A stretch of DNA of 64,000 bases from Adiantum capillus-veneris. Lineage: Eukaryota; Streptophyta; Polypodiopsida; Polypodiales; Pteridaceae. The position numbers were made by a program, and so were the translations under genes. The stretch's first letter is position 1. Each line of letters starts with the position of its first letter. Of this stretch, positions 34,400 through 47,954 are shown one piece after another. The notes beneath the pieces are model-generated. The model did no database searches, was not told the origin of the DNA, and saw only the letters and a program-made list of their open reading frames with translations. The stretch is from the NCBI GenBank assembly GCA_014529385.2, contig CM043958.1:74769169-74833168 (forward strand), read 5' to 3'.

Positions 34400-35809
34400 C
34401 AATTCCCCTAAAGGACTTTAACTTTTCCGTCTCGGCAATTTGTTTTCCCCAAGTTTTTGTGGTCAGAATTGATCCAAACTGACTGATACTTGGTCAACTG
34501 TTTAATCTTGTCAGTTGGACAACTTCTGTTTCATCAAGTGAGAATTTTGTTACTGTTATGCTGAAAAAGACATTATACGCGTATGATGTCTTTTTTCACA
34601 GATTTTGACTATTTTGGTTATGCTCACTCTCAGTGGCCTCTTTATGCTCTGTTCACTCACAAAATTCAGTTTGAACTCTGTTTGAGCAAGTTATGGCTAG
34701 TTCAGGCTTTTCTTGGCAATTTTCTGCTTTTGACTTGTTTTTTGGGTCAATTGTGATCCAAATGGGATGAAACTTGAAATATAACCTCTAGACAGCTATT
34801 ACAATGGATCTGTGTTAGCAAAGTATCAAAATATGTCCAAAATTAGGTCAAAGACATCATACGCGTATAATGTCTTTTTCATCAAATTGGGTCCAAATTT
34901 GATATTTATGCTTCCAACAGTGATTGTAACAATCTTGTCAGGTCAGATTTCAAAAATAAGCAGTGGAAGTGCCAAAAGACATTATACGCGTATGATGTCT
35001 TTTGTCCCAGATTTTGACTATTTTTGGTTTTAAGCCTTCTCCAATGTTTATAATTGAGTTTCAAGTGTTTTTGTCAGGTTTGAATGTAAAAACAAGATTT
35101 GAATCCAAAATTTCCTATTCTTTGCGTTTCTTGGACTCCGACTTGTCTTTTTTGGGTTTCTTTGAGTGTTAATGCTCTTGTTTTAAGTTGATCTTAGGGT
35201 AAAACCCCCCTTCTAAACACTCTGGCAATGTCAAATTTTCAATTTTAGTCTCTGTTTAGGTCCTAAGACATCATACGCGTATGATGTCTAAAGTTGCAGA
35301 TTTCCAGTTTTTCAGCACAGAACTCTTCCAATAGCTCTTTTAAGTGCTCAGCAACAATCAGTTACACAGAAATTTTTTTTGAACTTTGTTTATTGCATAT
35401 TTCACTATCAAAGCGACTTTTTCAGTGATCTAACATGCAATCAAACACATCAAGCAAATAGAACACCAATTGATAGCTCTAGATCAAGATCAAATCAGGC
35501 CCTACCTAAGCTACTTCTAATCATAAAATGGATTTTTTTCAATTGAAAATATAAAGAGATTTACTACCACACAAGGAGTAGCAAATGCTTTTTATGTCAA
35601 CAACCACTTAAACACCATCAAAAACAATCTAACCTAAGCTAAACTAAAAATACTGTCAACACGGAAGACCCAGGAATACCCCACTTCCTAGTATCTCTCG
35701 AGACCTTTGGAGTCCACCACTCCTAGATCTTTTCTAACTAAAGTATACAAAGTAGTTTATACGACTCACCTCGTAGGATTAGTCTAAGGTCACCTACTTA
35801 GGGCTCTCG
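34400..35809 (-). other. Copy B leader with four palindromes
   Basis: Counterpart of the A leader. Palindromes lie at 34569-34590, 34853-34874, 34978-34999 and 35267-35288. Two keep the same one-arm variant as in A, while the copies matching 3765 and 4178 of A differ by one base. No gene supported. Confidence 0.83.
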
Positions 35810-35827
35810 TCCCCGGCAGCGGCACCA
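35810..35827 (-). promoter_or_regulatory. Primer binding site of copy B
   Basis: TGGTGCCGCTGCCGGGGA on the minus strand, two bases inside the LTR end. It differs from A by one C-to-T change. Confidence 0.78.
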
Positions 35828-35829
35828 AA

Positions 35830-36762
35830 TGTTAAGGCGGTTACGCCCCTAGCGGAAGCTAAATAGCGAGAACTCAACCAACAACAGAATTTGTCAGACG
35901 AGGACGGAGCTTGACCCGCAGGCGCATGGAAACAACTAGGTGGGTGTCAAATCACCTACTCGACCTTCTAATGACAATCACTACTAAAGAAATCAAATCT
36001 AAGTTCTAAAATACGCAAGTGACTGAAATCCGTACTACGAACGAATGCTATACGAAACAGGATCTAGAATCATCGAATCGATCTCAAACTCAAGGGGAAG
36101 TCTATGCACTAGGTAAGAACAACACCCTAAAGACTTGAACTGCAAAATCAACCTATAACCACTCCGTGCGGTAAACGCGTATGAAGACAGGCCAAAAAAT
36201 ACAGGTGACCGAAACTTGACCCGGATGGTACTAATGTGTAGCTCTACTCGTTGTGGTTCTATAGATATGCTGCACGCTCTATTCCGACACACGAGTTGGA
36301 AGAAAACTCAAACCGAAGCTCGTAGGAACTTACCACACGTAGAAGCCGATAGCGCGCACTCTTGGTATCTGTGCGTAGCTCTCACCGTTGCTAACACAAT
36401 GGCGGTGTCGCTTCTCCAATGGCAGCCCCGTAGCTCGCGTAGCAAGGAGATAAGACTCTCTCTCTCTCTCTCTCAGACACAGTCACGGCGCTCAAAAACT
36501 CACTTTGATTAATGATTGAATCTCCCTTAGGTTACAAAACTTTGGCTTATATACCTCAGCCTTGGAGGTGAGAACATCTCTAATTATTTACATCAGCAGG
36601 TGAAATTACGTCGGGATTACAGACTGGAAACTCAATTGAGTCCCGTTACTTAGTGAATGGCTCAAATCAAAATTAATGTCGGAAAGACATTTATTACAAT
36701 CAATGGTTACAAAATGATGGGTGTGAGCAAAAATGCGGGTGTGATCCTCTGTTGGCTCAACA
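35830..36762 (-). repeat. 5' LTR of copy B
   Basis: 933 bp, minus strand, TGTTGAGCC at 36762 and TTAACA end at 35830. TATA box at 36546-36553. CT microsatellite at 36456-36474, only about 10 repeats. The next bases, GCTTG (36763-36767), are the expected right target copy; the left one is outside the window. Confidence 0.96.
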
Positions 36763-37317
36763 GCTTGCTGCATCCTTTAATGTCTGAGGAAAGTATTCAA
36801 GACCAGTTTCCTAGTATTGGATGTACAAGGCGCATATGGGATGCTATTGGGGCACCCATGGTTGTGAACGACACAAGCTGTTCATGACTATGCCAATCAG
36901 ACTCTGACTATACAAGGTACCAATAGCAGAATTTAGATTGAGACAAACAACACTAGGAGATGGAGAAAGGAACTACGACCAGAAGAGCTTTGCTAGAAGT
37001 ATAAGGTGAAAAAAATTGAGAGGATGCTGGCGGCAATGAATATTTTTCCGTTAGTTGAAATAGATATCAATGTGGTATTATTGGACAACGATAAGGTTGA
37101 AAGTCAAAAGAAGCAGTTTTCAAATCAGTTCATTGAACTGAATTCTGGGGAATGACCAGTTCAGGTAGCTAGAAGATCAGAAGAACCAGCAGATTCCCGT
37201 ATGTCAGCAATTTTTGAAGAAGTTACTGGGAGTCAGAATAGCAATTCAGAGTCGAGAGGACCGTCTTGGGATTACGTTGAGGAATCAACCAAATGAAAGG
37301 GTGGTGGGCCTAATTGG

Positions 37318-38160
37318 TTGCTTCAAGATGATCAAGAAATAGAGAAATGGAATCTAGGCTCTGAGGAGAATCCTAGAGTGATCAAAGTCAACAAACATCG
37401 AAGTCCAATCATGAAAGAGAAAACCCGATACATGTTCCAGCAGTATAAAGATTTGTTCGCATGGGAACATATTGATCTCAAGGGAGTGGATCCAGAGGTA
37501 TGTCAACATCGAATACCATTAAAACCAAATGCCAGACCTGTGAGGTTGCAAAGATACAGAATGAATCCTAATTTTGCTAACAAGGTTAAGGAAGAGATCA
37601 ATAACCTTCTGAAGGCTGGGTTCATTACTAAGGTAGACAGTAGTGACTGGTTATTTCCTATTGTGGTGGTGCCCAAGAAGAATGGAAAGCTTAGAGTTTG
37701 TGTGGATTATCAAAATATGAATGCTCAGACCATCAAGGATTCCTTCCCATTACCATGTACAGACATGTTGCTTGACGAAATTTCAGGTTATGAGATGTAT
37801 AGCTTTATGGATGGTTATATTGGTTATAACCAGTTACAAATTGCTCTTGCAGTCGGAGTAAGACTACTTCTATTATTCAATTCGGAGCATTCATGTATCT
37901 CGTTATGCCATTTTGTCTTTGTAATGCCCCAACGACTTTTCAAAGATGTATGATGGAAATATTCAGTGAATATCTACACCGATTTCTTGCCATCTTTATG
38001 ATGACTTCACCATATATTCAACAAAGAATAAGCATTTACTTTTTTTGGAAATGGTTTTAAAGTGCTATCAGGAAAAGCGGATTTGTTTAAATCCATTCAA
38101 ATATGTTTTCTTGGTCTAGAAAGGACAGCTTCTGGAACATGTAGTGTCCAAAAATGGTAT
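37318..38160 (+). pseudogene. pol: Element C reverse transcriptase (broken)
   Basis: The open part 37318-37953 has L-F-A-W-E-H-I-D-L-K-G-V-D, V-V-V-P-K-K-N-G-K-L-R-V-C-V-D-Y-Q-N-M-N and Y-N-Q-L-Q-I-A. It keeps the V-C-V-D-Y reading that is broken in A and B. Indels follow near 37850; the M-P-F-x-L-x-N-A-P and YMDD-box region can be followed across frames to about 38010. Confidence 0.88.
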
Positions 38161-38184
38161 TGAATTGGCTAATGACAAGATTCA

Positions 38185-38839
38185 GTGTGTCCAACAGGCC
38201 AAGGCATCATGCAATGTATCAAAATTAAGTTCTTTCTTGGATATATCAATTTTTATAGAAGGTTTGTGCATGAGTTTACTTCTCAAGCATTACCTTTGTA
38301 TGAGCTCACAAAGAAGAACATCAAGTTCATTTGGACTACTGAATGTGATGAGAGCTTCCAGAGTTTGAAGAACGCCATTATCAGTAAACCAGTACTTTGA
38401 CAACCAAATTGGGATGTCATTTTTCATGTACATGTAGATGCCTCAGGACTAGCAATGGGGGATCTTAGCTCAACCTGATGGGAAGACTAATCATCCAATA
38501 TATTTTGCTAGTCAAAGATTCAGTCAGGTAGAACAAGTATATACCACTATTCAAAGAAAATCCTTGGGAATGGTTTTTAGTGCTACTAAGTTTCGACACT
38601 ATTTGTTGGGAAAGATGTTTCATTTTTATGTAGATCATCAGGCATTATTATTCCTAATTAACAAGGTCATTATTCAAGGGATATTGATAAGATGGATGAT
38701 GTTCTTGATGGAATTTGAGTTCCGTATTTTCCATAAGCTTGGTAGAACCCACTATGCTGTTGATTTCCTATCCAAAAGTACGGATGGCTTCTCTGAGACA
38801 TCTTTGAGAGATGAGCTAGTGGATGCAAAACTATTTTAG
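38185..38839 (+). pseudogene. pol: Element C RT connection and RNase H (broken)
   Basis: Frame 38185-38400 holds the connection region (Y-I-N-F-Y-R-R-F-V-H-E-F, K-F-I-W-T-T-E-C-D-E-S-F). RNase H follows with H-V-H-V-D-A-S-G at 38423, stops, then frame 38564-38839 with F-R-H-Y-L-L-G-K, F-Y-V-D-H-Q-A-L and F-E-F-R-I. Confidence 0.85.
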
Positions 38840-38941
38840 ATGACAGCTGAGGAAATAACTGATCCAGAATTATATGATGTGTATCAATTCCTTTCTAAAG
38901 GAGGATTCCCAGATAACTCGACTCAGAATTAGAAGAAGGCC

Positions 38942-39700
38942 TTGATCATCAAGAGTCTGAAGTTCACCATGATTGGAGGATCACTCTACAGATTGGGAGT
39001 GGATGGGGTTCTTCGCAAATGTTTGCCTATGGAAGTCAGAATGCAAGTTATTTCAGAAGCACATGATGGGGATTCTGTAGGACATTTCTCCACTGATATT
39101 ACTTACAAGAAGATTCTGCAGGCTGGTTTATGGTGGCAAAATTTAATAGCTGATGTCAAAATCTTTTTAAAACGTGTGATATATGCCAGAGGATGGGTAG
39201 ACCCACAGTAGCAGATATGACTCCTCCAACTCCACCAGCCACTGGGAGTGTTTATGAAATGGGGTCTGGATTTCATGGGTCCATTCAAGAAAATTACGCC
39301 AAGGAAGAATAGGTATATATTGATGGCCACTTGTTATGTCACCAAATGGGTGGAAGCTAAGGCTATTCCCGACAAGACAACAAAGTCCACTGCTGTATTC
39401 TTATTTGAAAATATTATATGCAGTTATGGATGTTCTATAGAGATTGTATCTGATCAGGGAACACACTACATAAATGATACTATATATGGACATTCTAATG
39501 GAAATACTCTCAGTAAAGCATCAAAAATCAACCCCATATTATCCCAGATGCAGTACCAAAACTGTGAAGACCATTCTCACCAAAATTGTGCAAAAGGAGC
39601 CACACTAGTGGGATTTGAAACTCCAGACTGCTCTTTAGGCATATAGGACAGCCTATAAGGTTACCAGTGGGCTAACACCATTCATAATGGTGTATGGCAC
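38942..39700 (+). pseudogene. pol: Element C integrase: one H2C2 module and partial core
   Basis: Frame 38942-39211: S-L-Y-R-L-G, H-D-G-D-S-V-G-H and a tail where the C-x2-C pair has decayed. Frame 39248-39646: W-G-L-D-F-M-G-P and S-D-Q-G-T-H-Y, then a deletion or scramble before the catalytic Glu (H-S-N-G-N-T). Only one zinc module is present. Confidence 0.85.
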
Positions 39701-39803
39701 ATAAGTTGTCGTGCCTATGGAATTTGTTATTTCCAGTCTCAGAATGGCAGTAGAGTATGGATTGGATTTTAATCACAATCTTCAATAGAGACTGGAGGAG
39801 TTA

Positions 39804-40151
39804 ATGCAGTTGGATGAGTTGAGACAGAGGGCTATGATGGAACAAGAAATTGTTCAGCAAATAAGGAAACACTGGCATGACAGAAGAATCAAGATCAGGG
39901 AATTCCAAAAAGGAGTTTTGGTTCTACTCTATCAATCTAAACTGGGTTCTAAGAAACCAAACTTAAAAATAGCTTGGGCAGGTCCATTCAAAGTGGATTG
40001 GGTGTTTTCTAATGGCACAGTAACACTGAAAGACTTATCTAGATTACTGCTGCCAAGGGTATATAATGGGGCAAAAATCAATCTCTATTATTCAAAATAC
40101 AAAGAGACTTACAGGGATAAGGGTGCTGCTAGTCTAGGAACTGAAGACTAG
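39804..40151 (+). pseudogene. pol: Element C integrase C-terminal region
   Basis: 115 codons: H-D-R-R-I-K-I-R-E-F-Q-K-G, A-W-A-G-P-F-K-V and N-G-T-V-T-L-K-D-L. No chromodomain and no second protease follow. From 40152 to 40821 I see no gene. Confidence 0.75.
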
Positions 40152-40821
40152 GAAGTCTCAAAACTAGCTATTTAAGCCTTTTTCATGTACATCCAGTTCT
40201 AGAGCCAGTCAAAAGGTAAAAAGAGACTCAATATGACAAAACCATGTCAGTATCAGAATCAATAAAGTTTTAGAACCAATATTAGTTTTTATGGGACAAA
40301 GGGTCAGTCGGACTATCTGCGATAATCATTTCAAAGAAGATGGAGAGTATTATCCAATGCATGTATGCCACGTCATTAGCGGTGCACAGAACTCTAGGAA
40401 CAGTAAGTAGTGGAGCTTTTATGGTGCGTATAACAGTAAGGTGAGTAGGCATTTTTCCTTGTAAATCTCCTGCACAACGTTTGCCTACTGTTATCCATTT
40501 GCCAACGCCGAGCTTTGAAGTTTCGTCATTGCAATCACAAACTTCTTCGTCTGAGAAAATTGTTTTGCTATCTATCTTTACCAGTCACACCAGGATATGG
40601 ATTTGAAGATTCAAGTAAGTTCTCTTATTATTCTTCTACAATTCATCATCTTCCCGGTGTATGGGTAGGAAGAAAATGTCAAAAAAGATGTAGGAAACTA
40701 TAGAGGAAACCCAGGCCCTTGTTGCTGCTGCAAAAGCCTCTCTTCCACTTATCCCTCACAGTAAAATACAATGGTATCTGTTTACTGAGCACGCCGAGGC
40801 ATTACTCCCCGACTGTGGGAT

Positions 40822-43800
40822 TTGCATGTGGTTGTGCAAGCCACAAGAATTGCGTTTGACACAGCTATCATTAGACAGGTTCTTGATTCCTTCAATGTTG
40901 ATGATGGAAGTGCTATGGCATATGGTAGGAAAGTGTCGGTAACTCCAAAAAATATTGCCTTTGCATTCAAAATGCCAAATGAAACAAATCCATCTGTGGC
41001 AACAACAGAACAAATTAGTGCAACTCTGAAAGAAGATGATGTTGCTAAGAAGAAACACAAAGCCAGTGTGCAAGGGGTTCCAGTAGCGGGTTTGGAATTC
41101 CCGCTACTTACCTCTTTGTGGTTAAACCTGTGAGTTTCAAAAACAACCCAACTTATGTGTCAGAAAAAATGTTTGCTATGCTATTGGCAAAGAGATTAGA
41201 TTCCATAGTTTTAATTAGTCTCAGATTCTATCACATAATGTGCTTCAGCAGACTGCTAAGTTGAATTCCCATACTATTTTCAAAGCTTGGTATGTTTGGA
41301 AGTTTCTTTACTTGGCAACTTCTCCGGAAGCTGATGACCAAGTAAGGATGGCTTGGATCCAGAAGCCCTTCCTAGAAACTAATAATGTGGATTTATCATC
41401 AGATGAAGAAGCCCCAGATAACTTTCCTAAAGCATCTCAAAAGTCAAGTTAAAATTGTGTCTATTGAAAAATCTCCAGCAGACCAAGATTCGGCTAGTTA
41501 CACAGACCAGCCTCCAGTCCAGGCCACTAGTAGAACCAGCCACACAACAAGCAGGGCAAAGATCAACAACCACCAGTGCAGGAAAAGACCAACCAGAAAG
41601 GAACAATGTTGAGCAGCTGGTGGTTTAGATTGATAAGGAAAAAGGACCAGCACCTTCTAGTCCAATTGGTAAAGTTTTCATCCCTTACAGTGAATTGGAT
41701 TTGACTTTAACCAAGAAGGACCGGTTACAACAATTGCAGACTCATCCGCTTGGAGGACGATTAGTCCTGCATAAACCTGATTCTAGCACATTACCCTATA
41801 CGGCTCCTGTCATAGTTTATGAGCCAGTTGCCTGTGACCCAGCAACTGTGAATGATGGTTGTTTATTACTTATTCAGTTGTCCTAGAACACAATTGTTAA
41901 TGCTATAGGACAAATGTTGGATGCCTTAGTGCCTAATGATGAATTGACCAAGTTAAAGGCCGAACAGAGGGATACTGAGCAACAAGTTGAGAAGTTGGAG
42001 AAGAATAGAGGAGCACAGTCGCTGCTGCGGCAGAGTATCCTTGAAAATCAGTCAGCTAGTACCATTCAAGCTTTAAAAAATAAGTTGTCAAAGATGGATT
42101 CTGAGATGAGGTTACTAAAAGAAGAAAAGATAGAGGATGAGTGAGCTGTTGATAGATTCGAAACCATGCTGCAAATGAAGAGAGTTAATTTCAACTCATT
42201 GTTGATCGACCACACTGCATTGAAAGCCACTTTAATTGAAACATATATTTATAGAAATTTGGATGATATATTGAATCCAGAGGGAAATGTTGTTTTCAAT
42301 ATAGATAATCTGAGGGTACTCATGGAAACAATGCAGAGTGATTTACAGGATAAAGTTTCAGAATACAACAGTGCTTTGGAAAATCAGGCCATCCTGGACT
42401 ATATTGAGCTACAAAATAACCTTGACGAGGATGATGATAAAGCAGTAGAGGAGGAAGAGAAGGAGGATGAACCAGCAGAAAGGCATGATGATGACGAATC
42501 TTCTCTATCTCCGCCTTCAAGATCTAGTGGTGGTGGATCAGCTGCAACAGGGGGCAATCAGCCCAATACAGACCAGCCAGACCAGTTTAGGGGTCAACAG
42601 TCGGGAGATCAGTAGGTTGGAGATCAAAGATGCAGCAACACTGGAGATTCACCAGTACACTAGTCACAACACAGTTCAAATGTGAAGGGAAAAGGTAAAG
42701 TTCTGACTGAGATTCTGAAACGTGATGAGCAACATTCATTACAGCTCATCAGACTGAACAAGAGGCTAAGACATCAGCAAGCTCCTATAATTGGGATGTA
42801 TCTGGAGGATAATGTTCTTCTTTCTGAGCTTGCACGATTTCAACGACTATATGTTGGCACCAGAGAAATGAACTAGCATTGGAAATCAGCCGCTTTTCAT
42901 GATCAAGTATTGTGCCAATTACCTGAACATCCTAGTAGAATTCAACTGCTAGAGAGAGTACCCAAATGGGCACTAACTGCTGATGATAAACTGGCTAATC
43001 CAAACTGGCAGCATGTAGTCTACTGCAGACTTTCATTCCCTAGCCCTCGAATTAGAGCTTCTGCTGGGGAACATGCCAACATATAAATGTATGGAAGAGG
43101 TCAGAAGTCAATTGAAAGAAGTCTTACTGCAAATAAAAACTGCCAAGGGAGCTCTGGATCAGAGGGTACAAGCTATTATTGAAGATCAGTTTTCCACCAG
43201 TAAGGGGCCTCAAACTCAAATGACAGTAGGAGAATAGGCAACTGCTCTCCGAAGACTGTTTCAGCTAGTTAGAGTTACCAGAAAGATGATGCAGCAAGAG
43301 AACTAGGCTAGGCTCAACTTTTTGGAGTTTGTACCCAATTCCCTAGTCCTCTTGTATGCTTTACCAGCTAGAGAAACTGAGCTGCCTAGGTTTTCCCCAG
43401 CATTGTATCCTCAACATCCAGAACCAGTAGATCGGCTCACATACTATAATATCACTGATGATCTTCAGGATTGGTATGAGCGATCCATTGTAGAATGGAA
43501 AACCTGGCAGAGACTAATCAATGATGCTCTGCAACTGGATGATGTATTATAACTGCAAGGAGAAATGCAGAGAATCAAGCTATGTATGGGCCAATGGAAG
43601 ATCCAGCTAAAAGGACTTACGAATATCACAAATAAACTGCTTCAACTTACTGTGGAGTCCTCTAAGATCCCTTAAAAGGATATTACAGCTAAACTAGTTT
43701 TAGGCCCACAGTACAGGGAAATGATTGAAATACTCTTTGAAACTAGGATAAAACAAATCAGCCTCTCCTTGAAGGATGGCTCCATATGGCTTCGCATTGT

Positions 43801-43971
43801 CATAAGTTGGCCATATGCCGTCTCACAAAGGGAAGATGTACATTGTATGATCCCGACACTAAAACATATAATCGAATTATCCAGAAGGACAATGCTGCCA
43901 CTCGAACTTCTAAAGCACCATCATCGAAGAAGGGGAAGCAAAAGCGGGTAAAGTGGAAGGATATTGGGTAG
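40822..43971 (+). pseudogene. Element C 3' ORF region (accessory protein, broken)
   Basis: A chain of short frames (40822-41133, 41240-41452, 41695-41886, 41914-42144, 42166-42615, 42682-42876, 43322-43552, 43721-43971) that reads like one or two decayed proteins. Parts seen: a globular start (A-Y-G-R-K-V-S-V-T-P-K-N-I-A-F-A-F), a Lys/Glu coiled coil near 41914-42144, and an acidic Asp/Glu stretch with a Ser/Gly/Gln-rich tail at 42430-42610. The order resembles the 3' ORFs of family A/B, but I see no clear residue-level match. Function unknown. Confidence 0.55.
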
Positions 43972-44357
43972 TTCCATCTCAGAATTAGAAGGTGGATTTT
44001 CCCAATAAGGCGCTGGAATTTCTCTGGTAAGACACCCTTTGAATTACAATTATAGGGGTGTCAAGCACTCGACAAGCATGAAATATTGCATAAAGCTAGC
44101 AATTCTAGGAGAGCTAGTTACTCCAGAGGAGTACTATCATGACGAACATAGGCCAACTCAAGAGGAACACCGGCCGACTCAGGAAATAGACATATGGGTC
44201 TAGGGTTTTGGGTTTGGACCTCAACCACAAATTCAGACAGGTTCCTCAACACTAATTCAAAATCAGCTGGTGGATTTCAAAAATTTTGGAGTCATACCAA
44301 AATCCAAGAAAGAAGAGAAGGATGTAGAAAGTGAAGACAATCTCAGCAGGTGGGAAC

Positions 44358-44775
44358 TGTCTCCTAGAAGCCGAACAGTGGACTAGTCAGTAATTAATAC
44401 GGCAGTTACCACAGTAACGTCGAGAAGAATATAAATAGGACCCATTACATTGTAATCGGGCTGCTTAATGCTTACTTCTTACTTTGGAGTTCTTTTGGCT
44501 TAACCTTTGAGCAATTTCCTAGTAGCAATCTATTCACATGTAATCTTGTAGTCCTTACTACTGTAGTTTGTAATCGTTTGAGCTTCAAACCATTCCATCT
44601 TGTACTGATTATCCTGAATATGAATCTAAAACTGCAATCACTTTTCCAGTTGTCCAGTATGTCTATCCTTTCAGTTGGCTAATTCAATTCAGATAACCAT
44701 TTCAGTCTAGTTCCGGTCTCTATTCCAGTTTTACTGACTAAACTGACAACTTACCATTAGCTTTAAATCCTAACA
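44358..44775 (+). repeat. Possible 3' LTR of element C
   Basis: Starts TGTCTCC after a purine-rich stretch and may end ...CCTAACA. It holds a TATA box (TATAAATA, 44430-44437) and T-rich sequence with TGTAATC repeats downstream. The other LTR is outside the window, so the borders are guesses. Confidence 0.35.
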
Positions 44776-44811
44776 CTGGAATTAGCTATCTGAAGAGATC
44801 AGCTCCAATTC

Positions 44812-45880
<1,069 letters not shown>

Positions 45881-46425
45881 AGAGAGATTTGATTTAGAAA
45901 AAAATATCGTGATTGGCCAATTGGCGACAGACCTTTGTTTTAGAGTTTTTTCTTCAAGAGATCGAACACTTCTTGAGTATGCCTTTAAGGTTGGGTTTAG
46001 AACACCTAGCAGTAGAGAGCAAGGGTCCAGGCTGGAGCAAAATGTTTGGTCGACAGAGAAAAACACCTCTTTTCTACCCGCAAGAACTTGAGCGGCACCC
46101 TCCCCCTCAGAAATGAGAACCTATCAAGCACTTTGTAGCGGAAAACATGGAGAATGCAATTCAGATCTCTCGATTGCAATAGAATTTGCTTGCAACTTTA
46201 CACTATGCTAATTTTATTAACTGATTCATTTGCTTCTATTTTTAATAGAATTGCTACCTCCATCGCTTGTGAACAAGAAGCCTACTCCTCTTTAGAAGAC
46301 CTTATCTATGAATGTTTTACTAATAAAATACACCCTTTTTCAGCTCAATTTAATTTTTTTTTTCTACCATTTTATGGTCCCTTCTGGAGTTAGATGAAAG
46401 CTCTCAATTTTCTATCAGGCTCATC
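45881..46425. other. No recognised feature
   Basis: About 0.5 kb with short chance ORFs only. I see no domain, repeat or RNA signal. Confidence 0.5.
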
Positions 46426-46429
46426 TTAA

Positions 46430-47750
46430 CACTAGGTTGGTAACCTAACTGGACATAAAAGTGTCCTTTCAGGGTTTTGAAAAAAACCTCCAAAACCATA
46501 GTAGATCCACTCATTTTGTAAAATCCTTGCATGAGGTTATAGTTCAAGGCCTACTACACATGGAAAAAATAAGAAACTTGTAAAATTTCTCATCTTTTGG
46601 TTACACCAAGCCTCCAAAGTTGATGGACCAGTACATTTTCATCAAAACAGTCATTTCTTAAGTTTTGTTGCATAAAAATAAGATTAGGGATTTTTGTAGG
46701 ACTTGAGATAAATTCCCTAGTTAACTTCAATGGGTTGGTGATCAAAACATATGATTGCTTCTCACTCACTATTTTTTATTTTGCCAAAAGAAATAGGTAC
46801 AAAAAAGTTGAATTTTTACCATTCTGCAAACCTATCATCAATGTTTCTATAGCCACGCTCAATACAAATAATATATGCATGTTTTCTTAGTTCCCTATTG
46901 TCCTTTAGGTTCATAAGGAGCCATGGAGCATGTCAAAAGAATAATACATCTCTTACCAAGGGGAATCTTGGGGACAAAGATGAAGTGCTAAATACAGCAA
47001 ACATGAAAAAACTGGGTTCAACATTATGAGTTGTAGAATCCCATAGAAACTATTCAATATCTAGCCAAATTTGATCCTTATGACTAGATATGGTTACTAC
47101 CTACAAAATGCATGTAGTTGTCACAAGAAACTAACAATATTGAAAAAGATATACTTGATATACTAGAATGTTTTGTTTTCTTCTATAATTGAAAAAATCA
47201 ACCATCGTTGTCTACTATGTTTAATAGGATATTAGGTGCCCCAAAACTCAAGGAATATTAGCTTTATGTTACAATATGCGACATAGAAAATCAAAAGTGC
47301 ATTTGGATATCATGAAAGCCACCAAAAAAATAATAGAAGAGCTAAAATTGGCTAAAAAACAGGATTTGACAATTTTTATAATTTGGTCATAACTTACAAC
47401 GTTAACATTTATTTCTCCCTAGAAGCATCAAGACATGTTGAGGACTACTAAAGATAGTTCTCTAGCATTATAGACCTCACAAACATGAATTCTAGAGTGG
47501 TATAGTTGCAAAAAGTTGAAAAAAGCCAAAAAAAGGACCCGTTTTTTCACACAGTTTAGGTTGTGAAATGTTGTGCAAGGACAAGGTTAAAGATGGAATT
47601 GATATTCCAAAAAAATGTCAAGTTTTTTTCAGCTCATGAGACAACTTTCTAGACAGATAGCACCTCAAAATCCATTTTGAAACTCTTGACATAATTCAAG
47701 GAAAATGGTCACTTAACAGGACATAAAAGTGTCCCATTACCAACCTAGTG
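46430..47750. mobile_element. 1.3-kb non-autonomous element with inverted termini flanked by TTAA
   Basis: CACTAGGTTGGTAA at 46430-46443 is mirrored by TTACCAACCTAGTG at 47737-47750, and TTAA flanks both ends (46426-46429, 47751-47754). Close to each end is GGACATAAAAGTGTCC in direct orientation (46451-46466, 47719-47734). No coding capacity is visible. TTAA suggests a piggyBac-like target site, while the CACTA start hints at a CACTA element, but no direct 3-bp duplication fits exact termini. The superfamily is open. Confidence 0.72.
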
Positions 47751-47875
47751 TTAACCCAGCCAAAGGCTTGGTTTGACAATGGGATGGCGGATAGGATGTG
47801 TTGTTTGCAATGCATTCACAATAAAAAACCTTGTCCCCTTCTGGGCCGAACAATTTTTGGTCGATATCACCCCCC

Positions 47876-47876
<1 letters not shown>

Positions 47877-47923
<47 letters not shown>
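47877..47923. repeat. Poly-C run (about 47 C)
   Basis: Nearly uninterrupted C from 47872 to 47923, then CTCCTCCCC. The minus strand is a long G run able to form G-quadruplexes. Length is likely unstable and prone to assembly error. Confidence 0.95.
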
Positions 47924-47926
<3 letters not shown>

Positions 47927-47954
47927 TCCCCACGATCCTCACAAAGTAAGAAGA

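Larger units (their letters stand above)
36763..44780 (+). mobile_element. Element C: decayed Ty3-type LTR retrotransposon, interrupted by B
   Basis: An older plus-strand element whose left part lies beyond the left window edge, because B inserted into it just upstream of RT. It reads RT, RNase H, a single integrase H2C2, a partial catalytic core, integrase C-terminus and a long 3' coding region with coiled-coil and acidic parts, all broken by many stops. Its 3' ORF layout parallels family A/B, but it has one zinc module and no second protease after integrase. 36763-37317 is pre-RT coding relic with no clear domain. Confidence 0.85.

Noticed and set aside
46430-47750. CACTA-superfamily element
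   Set aside because: The termini start CACTA, but the flanking 3 bp are TAA on the left and TTA on the right, not a direct repeat; TTAA on both sides fits better.
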